Positions 24,295 to 36,169 of a stretch of 64,000 nt of DNA are shown here, in pieces (the stretch's first letter is position 1; each line of letters begins with the position of its first letter). A program made the position numbers and the translations under genes. The DNA is from Ricinus communis (lineage: Eukaryota > Streptophyta > Magnoliopsida > Malpighiales > Euphorbiaceae): contig NC_063263.1 in assembly GCF_019578655.1 (NCBI RefSeq), positions 22,505,001 through 22,569,000 on the forward strand, read 5' to 3'. The notes beneath the pieces were generated by a model. The model searched no databases. It was not told the origin of the DNA and worked only from the letters and a program-made list of their open reading frames with translations.

Positions 24295-26944
24295 TCATAG
24301 GCGTCTTGAATATCCAGAACCCGAACACTTCTTGCAGAGTATCAATCCTAGAGAGGCATACCAAGCTTGTAATTTGGAAATGGGCACAATGGGAATGCAC
24401 AGATAACTTTCAAATACTTTATAATTCAATATGTCCTTAAGGAGTGAATTTAGAACTTGTAAAGCATCATTCAAAATTAACATAACATTCAAGCACTAAC
24501 TAATAAAATTCCGTAGCTGGCCATGCAAAATTAACTTGGATTAACAATCACCAAAATGACAATAACAACAGAAATAGGCTAGTGATCATATACTGATATA
24601 AACTTATTGTGAACAAGCAAAATGAAAGACCTACTTAAATAATAGAAAGGATGCATATATTGATTCCATTTGTCATACTCATATGAAATGCATTGTGGTA
24701 CATAATAGTTATTAGATGTCAAAAAGCATTTTGGTGCTTTGAGTATTTGACAATGAATGAAATTGGGATGTGATACCTGCACCCTTGCAAACCCTACAGT
24801 CTACCAAGCCCGTTTCTTGCTTCATCTTGCCATCATTGCAAAAAACACATTTTGTGCCACCTACTATCACAGAGTAGAGATATTACCAGATATTTTCACC
24901 TAAAATATCAAATACTAAATGATGATATTAATATAAATGCGGGAACCATCACAGATAATACTTACAACCAGATATTTCCATTTAAATATCAAGTACTACT
25001 CAATAATATGATGAGTGAAAATGGCAATTCTGATAAATAATGAGGTTATTTAAATTCTTATATCAGCAGGACACTTTTATACATAAAAACTTAGCAGTAC
25101 AGTCTGTAGTTATCTTAGCAATAGTTAAGCCCAAAATAATTCGCTGAAACTGGCAACTTTCATAGAGCAATCCCTGAGCACAGTCAATATTTTGGTAATT
25201 GACCAGCAATAATAAACCCATAAGCAATATTAAGCTCCTTTGTTTCCCAAACCCCAAAATTCATCCCTAGCGAGAGAAAAAGTATAGGAGCAGAACAGAT
25301 ACATTTATCTCTACCATAGAGATGTAATAGTAAGAGAATAACAGTTGATAAAGTCTTGACAAGTGCCTACAAATATCAGTATATGAACAACAAGGTGGGC
25401 AGGTAACCAATTTATTATCCTATCATTTTCTGATGCATGTTTGAAGAATACTGAAGAAATAACAAAACTAGCCAGGTGAGAGATGCCATATGGCTTTCAG
25501 TGGTATGGCCAACTATTGATCATTTATCTTTTCAGTATGTAATCTCAGCTCAGGTGTCAAATGTTACCAGAGAGCTATTCTTAGCTGGAGAAGGAGATAA
25601 ATTGGCATTGCAGGAAGCCTGGGGAAAAAATTATTGAGCAGAATTAGGAGAACATCTTTTTTTCCTACTGGGTACTTCATTGGGATGTAGAGGAATACAG
25701 TTATTTTCAGCATGAGAGTCCTATTGTTGATAATGGGATTGAGCATGTTAGAAATACTGTTCAACTCAACTTCTCTAAATGTATAGTTAGGGAGACTTGA
25801 GATGTGCTGTTCTACTCAAGTTGAGATTTCCCAGATTTGCCAACTTAAGATAAGCAGCTGGATTATCTTGCTGTAAGTTTCTTGATCAAGAATATGCTCT
25901 TTTGCTTTACTGACTGAAAAGGAAACATCATATGCTATCCCATACAAAATTTTGACCAAAATTAGAATATGGATATGAAATTTAGATCCAGTAAAATTGC
26001 TAGTTATCAGCCCTTGACAGTTAACAGCATCTCGTAATCAGCCTAAGTTGGGAACTTTTATATAAGCTTACTAGATAACTAGCATAGGTCTTTAAACTAA
26101 CAAAGGTAAATATTACATAGCTAATAAACAAGATTGGTATCACTGAATGCAAGTTTCATAAATAACAATGGAGGCCTTGCAGCATAATGCAATAATAAAA
26201 ATTCTTGTCCAATTTTCTACAGTATTTTTGTTGCGCTATCCTTCATGACAGTCTAAGCAATAATCTTCAAAATTCAGTATATCAAACATTCAAACATCTT
26301 CTTCTTCTTTTCTTTACTCTATCATATAAACTCAATTCTGACATAAAAAGAAAAAATAGATAAATTTGGTGATCAGAAGGTCTATCCTCTACAATTAAAA
26401 GATAATTTAGCAACATAGTCCATCTTGTACATTGTAGGATTCTTGATGAAACAATGCAATTTTCATAGGATTCAAACCCACAAGTTAGAGAGAGAGATAC
26501 AGAAAGAGATGGCTATATATTACCATTTCCCGCGCAGCGATCACAGGGAACAGGATCTCCCTGCAAAACGCACAAAGGGAAAACTCGCAACTGTAAATTT
26601 GAGCTATGCATTTGTTAAAAAGACAAAAGAATGAATAAGTGGGGAATGCATTTGAGAACCTTGAGGCCCAAGAAGAGAGAGAGCGCAATGGCAGCAACGA
26701 CACTGATAGTGGCAAGAGCAGTCTGAGTGTCCAAAAAAGGCCTGTCGAGTAAGAAGATAAGATTGGTGGATGGGTGGAGGAGTTTCGCATGGGTGCAGCT
26801 GCAGCAGGAGACAGATGGGAATTCTAGTTTTATTGGGAGTAATTGTGGAAGATAATGAGCATTTGGAAAAGAAGAACAAGAAGAAGAAGAAAAAGAAGGA
26901 GAAAGAAAAGATTGGAGAGCTCTGCAAGAAAAGAATGCAGCCAT
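24295..26944 (-). CDS. Plastid-type membrane protein with DnaJ cysteine-rich (zinc-finger) domain, four exons
   Basis: Minus-strand exons 26944-26660, 26560-26524, 24860-24777 and 24347-24295 join by GT-AG introns (99, 1,663 and 429 bp) into 152 residues. Residues 1-50 are rich in Ser, Phe and Cys and poor in acidic residues, like a chloroplast transit peptide. One membrane segment spans about 74-94. The tail has four CxxC units: C101/C104, C112/C115, C129/C132 and C140/C143, the last two followed by GxG, as in the zinc-binding domain of DnaJ. It ends in SGYSRRL. There is no J domain. Related small plastid proteins (BSD2, LQY1, PSA2 types) assist protein folding or photosystem assembly. The tail matches the SSUH2-like small proteins best in my memory, but the exact orthologue is not certain. 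An in-frame Met at 26971 would add nine residues; I chose the later one because it begins with MAAFF, typical of transit peptides. Confidence 0.85.
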
Positions 26945-26971
26945 TGATAGACTGAAATATGTGGAGCTCAA

Positions 26972-27235
26972 TTAACAGTCGAGGCAGGAAATAGTGCGGA
27001 TAAACTATAAATTTAAATAGTTGGGTAAAAAAAGAAAATAATGAAATAAAGAAAAAATTACACAAGATACAGTTTTTTTTTTTTTAATTATATAATTTAT
27101 ACGGTACTTTTTATTTATTTTTTTATTTATTACTGTATCTTTATTTCTTTTTTACTTTCTTTTAATTTTTTCTTTTCATTTTTACGGTTTTCCAAATCTC
27201 TATAGCTCTAAATCGCACCTCCATTCTCAATCAAA
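26972..27235. promoter_or_regulatory. Putative divergent promoter region
   Basis: It lies between the DnaJ-domain gene (minus) and the plus-strand orphan frame. A minus-strand TATA-like TATTTAAA lies at 27,012-27,019, about 70 bases before the ATG. The remainder is AT- and T-run-rich, with a poly-T near 27,072. Confidence 0.4.
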
Positions 27236-27568
27236 GTGGATGTTTTCTCTATAATCTCTACAAAACTAAAAATGATTTTCTGCAAATCAATTCTCTCTTG
27301 CTTCTCTATTTTTTCACAAGAAAATCATCAATACCTCTGCATAGGAATCGACGTCATGTCACAGGAACTCAAAGACCAAACACCCCTGTCGACATTGATC
27401 AATTACTTCGCCGCTGCTTCCTCCCTCAATCACCTCGCCTCTGACAACGATAACCACCTTCCCTCTCGCATCGTCGATGCTCTCATCGCCATTCTCTCTC
27501 TTTCCTTTCCAAGAACTGGTTTCACCTATTGCATCATGAATGAATTATCACTTCTCTTAATGGGTTAA
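27236..27568 (+). CDS. Orphan reading frame, possibly a first exon or gene fragment
   Basis: 110 codons open from an ATG at 27,236. From a second Met at 27,356 the text becomes protein-like: MSQELKDQTPLSTLINYF, an Asn/His/Asp linker, then a hydrophobic helix-like IVDALIAILSLSF. Codon use in 27,356-27,515 is C-rich at third positions, unlike the surrounding AT-rich DNA, which suggests real coding. I do not recognise the family; an N-terminal helical (ARM/HEAT-like) start is one possibility. No convincing continuing exon was found before the repeats at 28.6 kb, so it may be a truncated gene. Confidence 0.4.
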   Translation: MDVFSIISTKLKMIFCKSILSCFSIFSQENHQYLCIGIDVMSQELKDQTPLSTLINYFAAASSLNHLASDNDNHLPSRIVDALIAILSLSFPRTGFTYCIMNELSLLLMG

Positions 27569-28589
27569 ATAATCTAAATTCATGTTTGCTCTTGTATATG
27601 AAATTACAAAAATATTTATTATAGGAGTGGGATGATATTTTTCAACCTTTGATTGATAGAGCTACAATACTAAAATAAAGCTCGGGTTTTGGTAATGGTA
27701 TAAATGTTTTCTGAGTTCTTATCAAAATATGTTGTTTCTGAACATGCTAAAAGGACTTTGTGATAGTGATATCGTCTAGTTCAAGGATTTTGTGTCTTTT
27801 GAGTTAACATTTGTCCTAATTGTGGTATAATTTGAGAGAAGAGATTTGTAAGACACCAGAGATGGCACTTTACTATTTGAATTTTTATTTATTTTCATGC
27901 AATGTTCATTTGTTGTTGAATTAACTTAAAATGCTAGTTAGTGCTGGTGCTGCTGCAATTACAGGTGTTTGTTATGATTCAGTTGTCGTTTACTGGTTCT
28001 TGTTTTGCTATAGTTATGTGATCAGCTTTGTGTTGTCTAATGTACTTTTTTAGCTTTGATTAGCATATTTAGTGTACAAGTCCATAAAAAGTGAATGTTT
28101 ATACTTTTTCAATAATTCAATTCATTCGTTACACAGCTAAATGATGACACTTTGAAAGTGTTGAAGTCACAAATTAAGATAGATCATCCTATTTACTTCT
28201 TTTAAGATCTCATTTTGTTATGTGCAGAAATTCTAGTTAAAGTTATGTTCCTCCCATTTTAAGTATTAAAGATACTTAAACAATAAGGTCATTTTCTTTT
28301 AGGTTGGCACTCATTTTGAGTTATTGGCAAAGAAGAGCCAATAATACTCATTAGCTGGCATTCGAAGATTGGCATTTAAGTGTCATTGAAATTGCTGTAC
28401 ATTATTAATAGTTGAATAAAAAGATCAGCAAATTGGTATTTAGTTTTCTAATTGGACTTCGCAGTGCTTCTTAGTTCATACATAACAAGTTGGTATTTAG
28501 TTTTTGCTTTTTTTAACCTTGAACCTTATTGATCAGTAACTAGTTCTTATAGATTCTACTTTTCTCATTCTTTAATAATAAAAAAAATA
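27569..28589. other. Spacer or intron-like sequence after the orphan frame
   Basis: T-rich, intron-like composition with no clear exon. If the orphan frame is a genuine first exon, this could be its first intron. Confidence 0.35.
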
Positions 28590-29020
28590 TATATTAAAAG
28601 ATTTTTAGATATTAGTTTTATATACTAATTATATATATGATGTATATTTAAAATATATTTAATATATATACTCAAATATTTGAAATGAATACTTAAAAAT
28701 AGTTTTAGATATTAATTATATACCAAATATATACCTATTATATATCAATTATATACTAAAATATATGAAATGGATACCAAAAACAGTTTTAGATACTAGT
28801 TATGTATATCAAATTAATATTATTGAATGAATACTAAAAAATACCAAATATATACTAAACATATATTAAATAATTGAATACTATAAAAATATATACCAAA
28901 TTACTAATGACATATACTATTTTGTAAAAAAAAAATATACCTAACATATATTACCGTATTTTTGAAATAGAATTTTAATTTACAGTATTTTTGAAAGAAA
29001 TTTTTTTTGCTAGGATAAAT
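28590..29020 (-). repeat. AT-rich repeat family X, copy 1
   Basis: It is made of TATACTAAATATATACC-like words and ends with a conserved stretch ATATACC, TATTACCGTATTTTTGAAAT, then AGTATTTTTGAAAGAAA. The reverse complement of 54,900-55,410 follows the same text in the same order, so these are dispersed copies of one repeat rather than random AT sequence. No coding potential. Confidence 0.65.
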
Positions 29021-29975
29021 GATATTTTTAGTATGTTTTAGGATATTTTTGAAAAAATCTCTAAAACAAATTAAGACATGGTTATAGAGAGACGGCAAAC
29101 ATGCGGATTGAGTCGGTTCAAATAAGATTGTTTTAGATTTTAAAATATGTTGAATTTGGTCATTTTAGATTCAGGTGTTTTTGATTTTGGATCCACACTA
29201 TTTCCAAACCCATGTTCGGGTCCTTATAGCCTTTGCTTTTTTTTACGGTTTGGATCATTATGAGTTCAAAAAAAATATTTAGGTTGTTTTGGATTTTAGG
29301 CCTAGTTTTATAATAATTTATTGGACTCGTAGAAATTAATTTATTTGATTTTATTCTTTAATTTCATAAATTTTATTCAGTAAAGTTTTATGTATTTAAT
29401 TTTATAAATATTTTCTAGTTTAAGATGTAAAATCCAATTTTATGTAATGATGATGGTCCATATTTTCTCCCATATTTGCATGGTTACTTATTTGTTAAAT
29501 TATTATTTCATTTATTTTAATTTTTTATTTAAATTAAAGAAAATAAATAAAAAATATAAATTTTATTAATTTTAAAAATAATTAATTTAATTATTAAGTT
29601 TACTTATAAAAGTATTTCATCAAAAGAATAAAAGTTTCTAATTCAAAATAGTGTAGGCTACTTAATTAATTTTCATTACTAATTATGTTTCTTCACTTTA
29701 AATAAATGAAAACGCTCAAAATTTTTTATTTAATTTTTTATTCAAAGAATGGTTTTTATTTTAAGTTTCAAACATCATTTTCCTCATAATAGAATATGAA
29801 AAGAATTTTAATTTATTTTTTTTTAAATTAAATAGAAAATAAATTAAATTACAAAATAATAAATGTAAATTTCTATTTCTTAACTTAGATTATCTTATTT
29901 AATTACTTATTAATATTTTTAATTTTTTGATATTATATATATATATATAATTTTTTTTATTATGTGCATAAATTA
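29021..29975. other. AT-rich spacer
   Basis: No gene seen. A short TA run occurs at 29,935-29,950. The boundary to the Ogre-like element at 29,976 is abrupt. Confidence 0.5.
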
Positions 29976-30260
29976 TTAATATAAAAATTGGCATGCTTTG
30001 TTCAAGTCTTGGTAATCCACACACATCCGAACCTTACCATCCTTCTTCGGGACTGGAACAATATTTGCGAACCACTCAGAATAGTCAACCATATCAAGAA
30101 AATTGGCCTTAACCTGCTTAGCAACCTCCTCTCGTATTTTTTTGCCCATTCTGACCTTAGTCTTCTCATCTTTTGCTTGACCGGCTTGATGTGTCAATAA
30201 GTTGGGATATGGTGCTATGCTATTTTTGTATCTACACCTGGCATGTCGTCGTAGGACCAA
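29976..30260 (-). pseudogene. Reverse transcriptase N-terminal remnant of element B
   Basis: 95 codons are open on the minus strand. They contain EWFANIVPVPKKDGKVRMC followed by VDYQDLNKAC, the first conserved boxes of gypsy reverse transcriptases. The frame is cut just after DLNKAC by AT-rich sequence. The YxDD catalytic box is therefore absent. Confidence 0.9.
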
Positions 30261-30572
30261 TAAAATTCCTCTTTCTTTTCTCTATTACTTTTTTAAACTC
30301 TCTCCTTTCCTCAGGAGCTATATCGTGAGCTATCAAAATATTCTATGGATTTTCATCTATACCTAAATTAAATGAATCAATTTGTATAGAATTAATGTCA
30401 AACATGCATATGTCATGATTATCAAAATACATACTACCATAAGGAAGAACATCACATAAGTAAGCAAAGTTGTTCATATTATTGATCTTGGAAAGAAAAG
30501 AACCATCGTCCTTATAAATGTTGGATGTTATACATTAATGATATTGTTTTCAATTAGAGCAGCTAGCTCCTC

Positions 30573-30782
30573 TTAGTTTGTCCTTTTAGACTGAGTGGTA
30601 GGCTCTTCTAGCTTCAGCTCTTCCCTCTTAGTGGTAACCTTCTCATGGACTTCCTTGATACTCAGTTCGCTCATCTTATCAATGATCATGTTCTTGAAAA
30701 TCTCAAACCTTGGTACCTTGGTCCTAACTACACGAACAGGTTCGGGCTCCCCAAAATAGCGCTTGAACTCCTGGACGAACAC
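30573..30782 (-). pseudogene. Linker region between protease and reverse transcriptase of element B
   Basis: A 69-codon open stretch, Glu- and Lys-rich, with no recognisable domain. Its place between protease (31.1-31.6 kb) and reverse transcriptase (30.0-30.3 kb) makes it part of the polyprotein linker. Confidence 0.55.
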
Positions 30783-31081
30783 ATCTTTTAGAGTCTTGCC
30801 CTCATTTTCCTACTTAAAATACCCTAAACCTCGTCGGCTCTCTTGACCTTTGAAGTCTGGCAGCTTCGCAACACCTTGTTGATTCTTTCCCAGCCCTATT
30901 CTAGGCATGAAATTCATTTTCTTGAACATGGTGGCTACTTTATGATCCATGTAGTCCTCGTAGAGAACAACCACTTAGAATCTAGTAGAGGCATCCACCT
31001 CTTTGACAGCTTCCTAGATTGTCAAGACAATCTTACAACCTTCGACGTGAATAATGATGATCTCGCCTTTATGATGGAATT

Positions 31082-31584
31082 TCACATTTTGATGCACTGT
31101 AGAGGGGACTCCTCTAGGGCATGGAAACATGACCTTTTTAATAATAGTGCAAAAGTTACTGGAATGTCTAGGACTGTAAAATCCACCCAAGATTCAATTC
31201 GACATGTCTTCACCAGTGCTGAAAATGTCCCTTCTACGTCCTTTTTTGTCTTATCATAAGCCCTTATAACCATGTCCGATGGTTTTAAGTCCTTCGCAAT
31301 CATGCACAGCTTAGGGAGTATACGAGATGGACATGCATTGATAGCTAACCTGTCATCAACCATTACGCATGGTGTTCTTTTTCCTTTCACCTCTACTACT
31401 ATGTAAAGGCCTTATTGTGGTCCATTCCCTCAAGTAGAAAGTCCTCATCTGAGAAGGTGATCATCCTAGTGATCTTGTCAGTTACTGTTTTGATCATCTC
31501 CTTAGGGGTAGTTACGGTACTGACATTTATACCAAATAAGGCATAGATTAGAGCCTTTTTGTGCTCTGATGAATGCATTAGCAA
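31082..31584 (-). pseudogene. Aspartic protease remnant of element B (Ogre type)
   Basis: Two adjacent open stretches (31,399-31,584 and 31,082-31,390) read ITFSDEDFLLEGMDHNKAF, then VDDRLAINACPSRILPKL, then LKPSDMVIRAYD. This is the order seen in Ogre retropepsins, whose active site is usually a D-G-S-A-L-N-V-C-P type box. Here the residues after Asp are changed to Asp-Arg, so the site is damaged. Confidence 0.8.
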
Positions 31585-32699
31585 CTCCTAGACATGAGCT
31601 GTCTTCTTCTCCTTCCTTCACTGTTCTAGTAACATAATATCTCCTTCTTCAAGTGCTTGCTTCTCTTGCTTTGGCTCTTGTACCACGGCTTCCTCACCTT
31701 TACCCACTAGCTCGGGAATCCCCCGAACTATACCCGGATGTCGATAGCCATTACCCACTTCTTTTCTCCCTCTTTCCAGACCTCCAAGAGATAAGGCTTA
31801 CAAGCAGCTTGATCATCATCTGATCCCTAACCACTTGGCATAATATCTTCTATATGAATTTCAACTAAGGGTGGCCTTGAGTACCGGACCCTAAAATCAT
31901 ATTTGCTTGAGGGCTGCCTAAGCAGGTCTTCACACTCATATTAAGGAAGTTGCTCTACCTTCCATTCTCTAGAGTTGATTAAGTCCTAGATCTTGTTCTT
32001 GAGACGGTTGCACTAGTGTGTCACATGCTTGAAAGCTTGGTGATACTCACAAAATACTGACCATTATGAGGCTTAGGACTATCTTTTGGAAATTGGAGCT
32101 TAAGCATTTTGCTCTATTTTAAGTGTTTGAATACCATGGATAGTGGTGCCCCTAGCTCGGTGAAGGTTCTTCGCTAGTTTTTTAGCTCGGCTACTAGTTC
32201 GGCTTGGGGTAGGTCTATGAAAGAGTTCATGATTTTCTCTTTGTTGAAATCAGTATTAATTATGGACATTTGGTTTAGGGGTGGTGTGTTGTTATAGCTT
32301 GGTAAGGGGTTTATTCTAGTGTTAGGCTAGTATGGGTCAGTGAGCTTTACGGCATCGATAAGGCCTTAGATTTCATACTTCAGCCAGATGCAGTTACCGA
32401 TGCGGTGGTCAGATGCCTGATGAAATTTGCAGTAAGTATTGGGCTTGTATCCGGGTGTGTTTAGGTTCAATGGGTTCTTTATGGTAGTAGGTTGGAGCAT
32501 TGACATTTTGAACTAATCTCTCAAAGTTCTTAGAGAGAGGTTGCATGAAGTTAGAAAAATTCCTCAATTGTTGCACAACATTTACGTCTAGTGGTCCTAC
32601 TCCCTCCAGCCTGGTAGTTTGCTCTTCTGCCAGTTCTTATGATGTCTCTCTTTTCATTCTCTATTTTCTTGACCTATAGCCCATCATCGTACAGATCCA

Positions 32700-33629
32700 T
32701 AAAGTCTTCGGGTTCATCATCTGCAATATTTCAACCCTCCTAGTAAGGAAATTTTAAACCAACATACTAACCTGGTCCTTTTCAGAGGGGTTGTTCTTCA
32801 TCAGGCCAGCCTTGTTTCTCCATTTGATTAGGAAATCAGAGAAGGACTCATTTAGCTTATGTTTAGTCAATTCGAGATCCCTGATTGACACCTCCAAATA
32901 ATTGTTGTAGTCGTACTGCTTGACAAAGGAGTTGCACAAATCCCACCGCTCAGCTCCCGCAGATTATTCCTAACCGTGGTACTAGTGGATTATAGGTCCT
33001 TCCAGTGACAGCATAAATAACTTAACAATCTAGGTCTTGCTCAGCTGAGTAGTTCCCATCATGGTCACGTATTGTTTTAGTTGGACTTTCGGGTCACCAA
33101 TCCTGTTGAGCTTATTCATGTCGGGCATCCTGAACTTCGTAGGTAGCTTGTCTTGCCCTGTCAATACCATCTCCTTGAAATTATAGGTTGGGTCCAAACC
33201 TTTGATTTCTAGCCTATCCTGCATCTTGTCAAGTCGGGTACTCAATCTGCTTATAGCTTTGTTGGTGGCGAGGGCAGTCTCCCTCTTACCTTGGTCAAGT
33301 ATGAACTCATCAAAATTCTAAAAGTTCTAGGGCATTCCCCTTGTAGATGGGTCTTCAGCATTTGTATTGGCATTGTAGCCAACCCAGCCAGGAGTTGCTG
33401 AAGTTCCTCCCGAATCACACCCTTAAAGTCTTCGATTAACGTCTTGTTCGCTGACTTTTTCGTTGGCCATCTCTTCTTGGCGCCTCAGTCTTTCTAAATG
33501 CTCTAACACAGTTCTAATTCTTAGTGAAATGGGCACTCTTTCTAGCCTCCCACTGTCTTGCATGTTCCAACCTACAGAAGAGTCTATATGGCTAAGAAAG
33601 AAAAGGTTAGTATAATGCATGCGATGCAT
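32700..33629 (-). pseudogene. Gag remnant of element B
   Basis: The right part (33,030-33,245) reads KFRMPDMNKLNRIGDPKVQL, the start of the gag core. The left part (32,754-32,939) reads LNESFSDFLIKWRNKAGLM, its end. A frame at 33,423-33,629 is the N-terminal arm with an Arg/Glu-rich helix. Stops separate the pieces. The same protein, with a deletion, is present in element C. Confidence 0.8.
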
Positions 33630-34402
33630 GATTCACGTGCTATGCATAAGGACAAAAGAGAAAAGGTTAGCACACGCATAGTGGTATAGAATTCATCATT
33701 CCAACCTTATTTTCCTACATATTATTTGTAGTGAGTCTTTCTTCCCTAGAATTTTTAGCTTGGGCTTTCTATCAATAGGGGATAGTAGGTCCGACGCGCA
33801 TGCCATAATCTCTCAAAGTAGATTTAAATCAAACAAGGTGATGTTTCTCAGTGTAAGCACAAAAGTATGCATATTTTTAGGCCTGGAGCTTGGTTCCACA
33901 TTCGGGGCAAGGCCTTTCAATATTTGGGCTTAAAACACTTATAAGGAAGAACATCTCATATAGCAAGCAACAAGGTATCTAGGGGAGATTACTACAGTCA
34001 TTACCTTGAGCTAAGTCTTAGGTAAGGAAAAAAGGTTCCCAAAACCAAAAAATGTTCTTCCTTGGCTTGTCTCTACACTCAAGAGTCCATGCGATGAAGG
34101 AAATACACTCATTATTTGTGAATGATGGTAGCCAGTTTGCAATTCTAAATTTTAAGTGGAACCATAGAACCGCTAGCTGACGCCATTGAGGCTATAGAGA
34201 CCAATGTGTATAATTTATGAAAGTGTAGTGAGGCAAGAATAATCCGTTAAATAATAAATTGAAAAAAAAAAATTCACCGGAATCAGCTTCTCTTATTCTC
34301 AATGGAGCTGCCATTGTGGGTGGCAATTTCAAGAGCGCACCCAAGTGTCTTTAGCGATTACGACATTATAAGGCTTTTCAACCTAATCGTGAGATTAGCA
34401 TG

Positions 34403-34407
34403 GAGAT
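34403..34407 (+). repeat. Left target-site duplication of element E
   Basis: GAGAT lies immediately before the LTR start TGTCACG; its partner is GTGAT at 40,468-40,472, with one mismatch. Confidence 0.8.
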
Positions 34408-36156
34408 TGTCACGACCCCACCCGTGGGCCCGTGACCGGCACTAGGGAATGGGTAGGCGTAAAGCCACCGAAATCCGTAGTAAGCCTGACACTCACTGAC
34501 TTAAACAAATCTCATCTCAAATTTATATTATTAAAACCACAAATTATCTTAATAGCTACATTCTACATAAATACTTCGGTCTGCCAGAAAAATTAGGCGA
34601 GACCCGAAACTCATAAAATTTACAACTGATATATCTACTAATTACTACTGCGGAGAATCTAAGATTTACCAATTTACATACCAAATCAAATACATCACCC
34701 GATGATGAAGGAGTCGGGTTCTTGAATAAGAGTCGCGAGAGGACTAACGATCACGAATCAAAATAAGAAAATGAGACCGCTCGATAGTGAGTTAAAATCA
34801 AATAATCTGGGAACTATTGCATTTTTCTCAGAAAACATAAATTGTTCAAATCAGTATATCAAATCATGCACATAAATACCAATCATACCATAATCATACC
34901 CTATTACTTTCTTCACAGAAAATGTTAATCATTCGAATCAATATATCAACCATGCACGTAAATACAATCCATATTATAATCATACCATAATAAATAAATA
35001 AATGAATAAATAAAAATATATTTTTACTTTTACGGGACGAGTGGCTCAAGAGAACCCTAACCCCAAATTCTAACGTACCATTTTGGCTCTCTTAATCCAA
35101 TAAGATCGCCCCGAGAGCAATGCTCGACCAGGGACCTTACCTCCACCGGTCATTTAAGTATCCAAATAAGAAATCTAGTAGCCATTCGGCTCTCTTAATC
35201 CAATAAGATCGGGCGCCCCCGAGAGCAATGCTCGACCAGGGACATTACCTCCGTAATTTACACAAATCAGCCCCGGAAAGCCATGCTCGACCAGGGCAAA
35301 CCCATAAATATCTTATTACATGTCCATGATCATTACCGGTGCGCACGCAGTCCTGATGTAACCCATCAGGTGGCATGTTCTACGAAAGCCACATTTCCTA
35401 AAACGCAATCTTCACATTTAATAAATATCATTGTATAATGAAATCATTCAACCATATCAAAATAACGATTAACAATTAAGAGTAAGACATCAGGCAACTC
35501 ATGTGGAAAACTGATTATATTTGGTATTATTATAACATTACTATAATAACTCCTCTCTCTCCCCCGACGTCTCTCTTCTTCTTCCTCGACTTCCATTCCT
35601 TCTATATCGACATTAGGCCCCCGAACTTTTCCTTATTACAACTTGGTCCCTCAACTTTCTTAATTACTTACAATTTCATCCCGCAGAATTCCAATTTGAC
35701 CCCCAAACTTCTTTTTAGCCTTTCAATTAAGCCCCTAACTATTTAATTTGGGCCAAATCCGAATTATTGAAAATACATAATTACATAAATACCCCTGACC
35801 GACATATTTATTTACAAAAATACCAAGCTCACAAATTTCCATTAAAACCCCATAAAAATAACATTATACTTTCAATCCTTATTCCAAAATAAATTTCCAA
35901 TATATAATTTTACTTATATAAATATGCATTTGGAAAAATTTGAATAACCAAAATATAATCATTTCTCAAATAGTTTACTTAATTAACTCCTTAAAAATCA
36001 AACTAATTGGATATGGAAAATAACTCATTTATTTATATAACATGAACATTTAAAATTTGTATTTAAATCATTCCAATTAAACCGAATAAACATAAAGCTA
36101 AAATTAACTTAAATAAAAACTCATTATTAAATATATAAAAAATTCCGGGTGTTACA
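34408..36156 (-). repeat. Downstream (3') LTR of element E, with a 1.15-kb internal deletion
   Basis: The 1,749-bp LTR starts TGTCACGACCCC and ends GGGTGTTACA on the plus strand. Relative to its partner it lacks the block 38,714-39,861; the join is at 35,550/35,551. The rest matches almost base for base, with clustered small differences near 34,735-34,790 and 35,070-35,280. Confidence 0.9.
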
Positions 36157-36169
36157 TTCTCCCCCCCTT
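36157..36169 (-). other. Polypurine tract of element E
   Basis: The minus strand reads AAGGGGGGGAGAA directly before the LTR start TGTAACACCCGG. This is the primer for plus-strand synthesis. The preceding minus-strand text AAATTCGAGGACGAATTTTT is the usual end of gypsy integrase frames. Confidence 0.9.

Larger units (their letters stand above)
29976..34407 (-). mobile_element. Element B: Ogre-like Ty3/gypsy retrotransposon, left part truncated, continues after element E
   Basis: From right to left it has leader, gag, protease and the start of reverse transcriptase. It stops abruptly inside reverse transcriptase at 29,976; RNase H and integrase are missing. Its leader is interrupted at 34,407 by element E and resumes at 40,473 with its primer binding site and LTR. 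The protease type and the TGGCGACTCC primer site fit the Ogre/Tat group. All frames are broken by stops. Confidence 0.8.

Noticed and set aside
26770..26955. Lys-rich plus-strand frame
   Set aside because: Antisense shadow of the Ser/Phe-rich transit-peptide exon of the DnaJ-domain gene.
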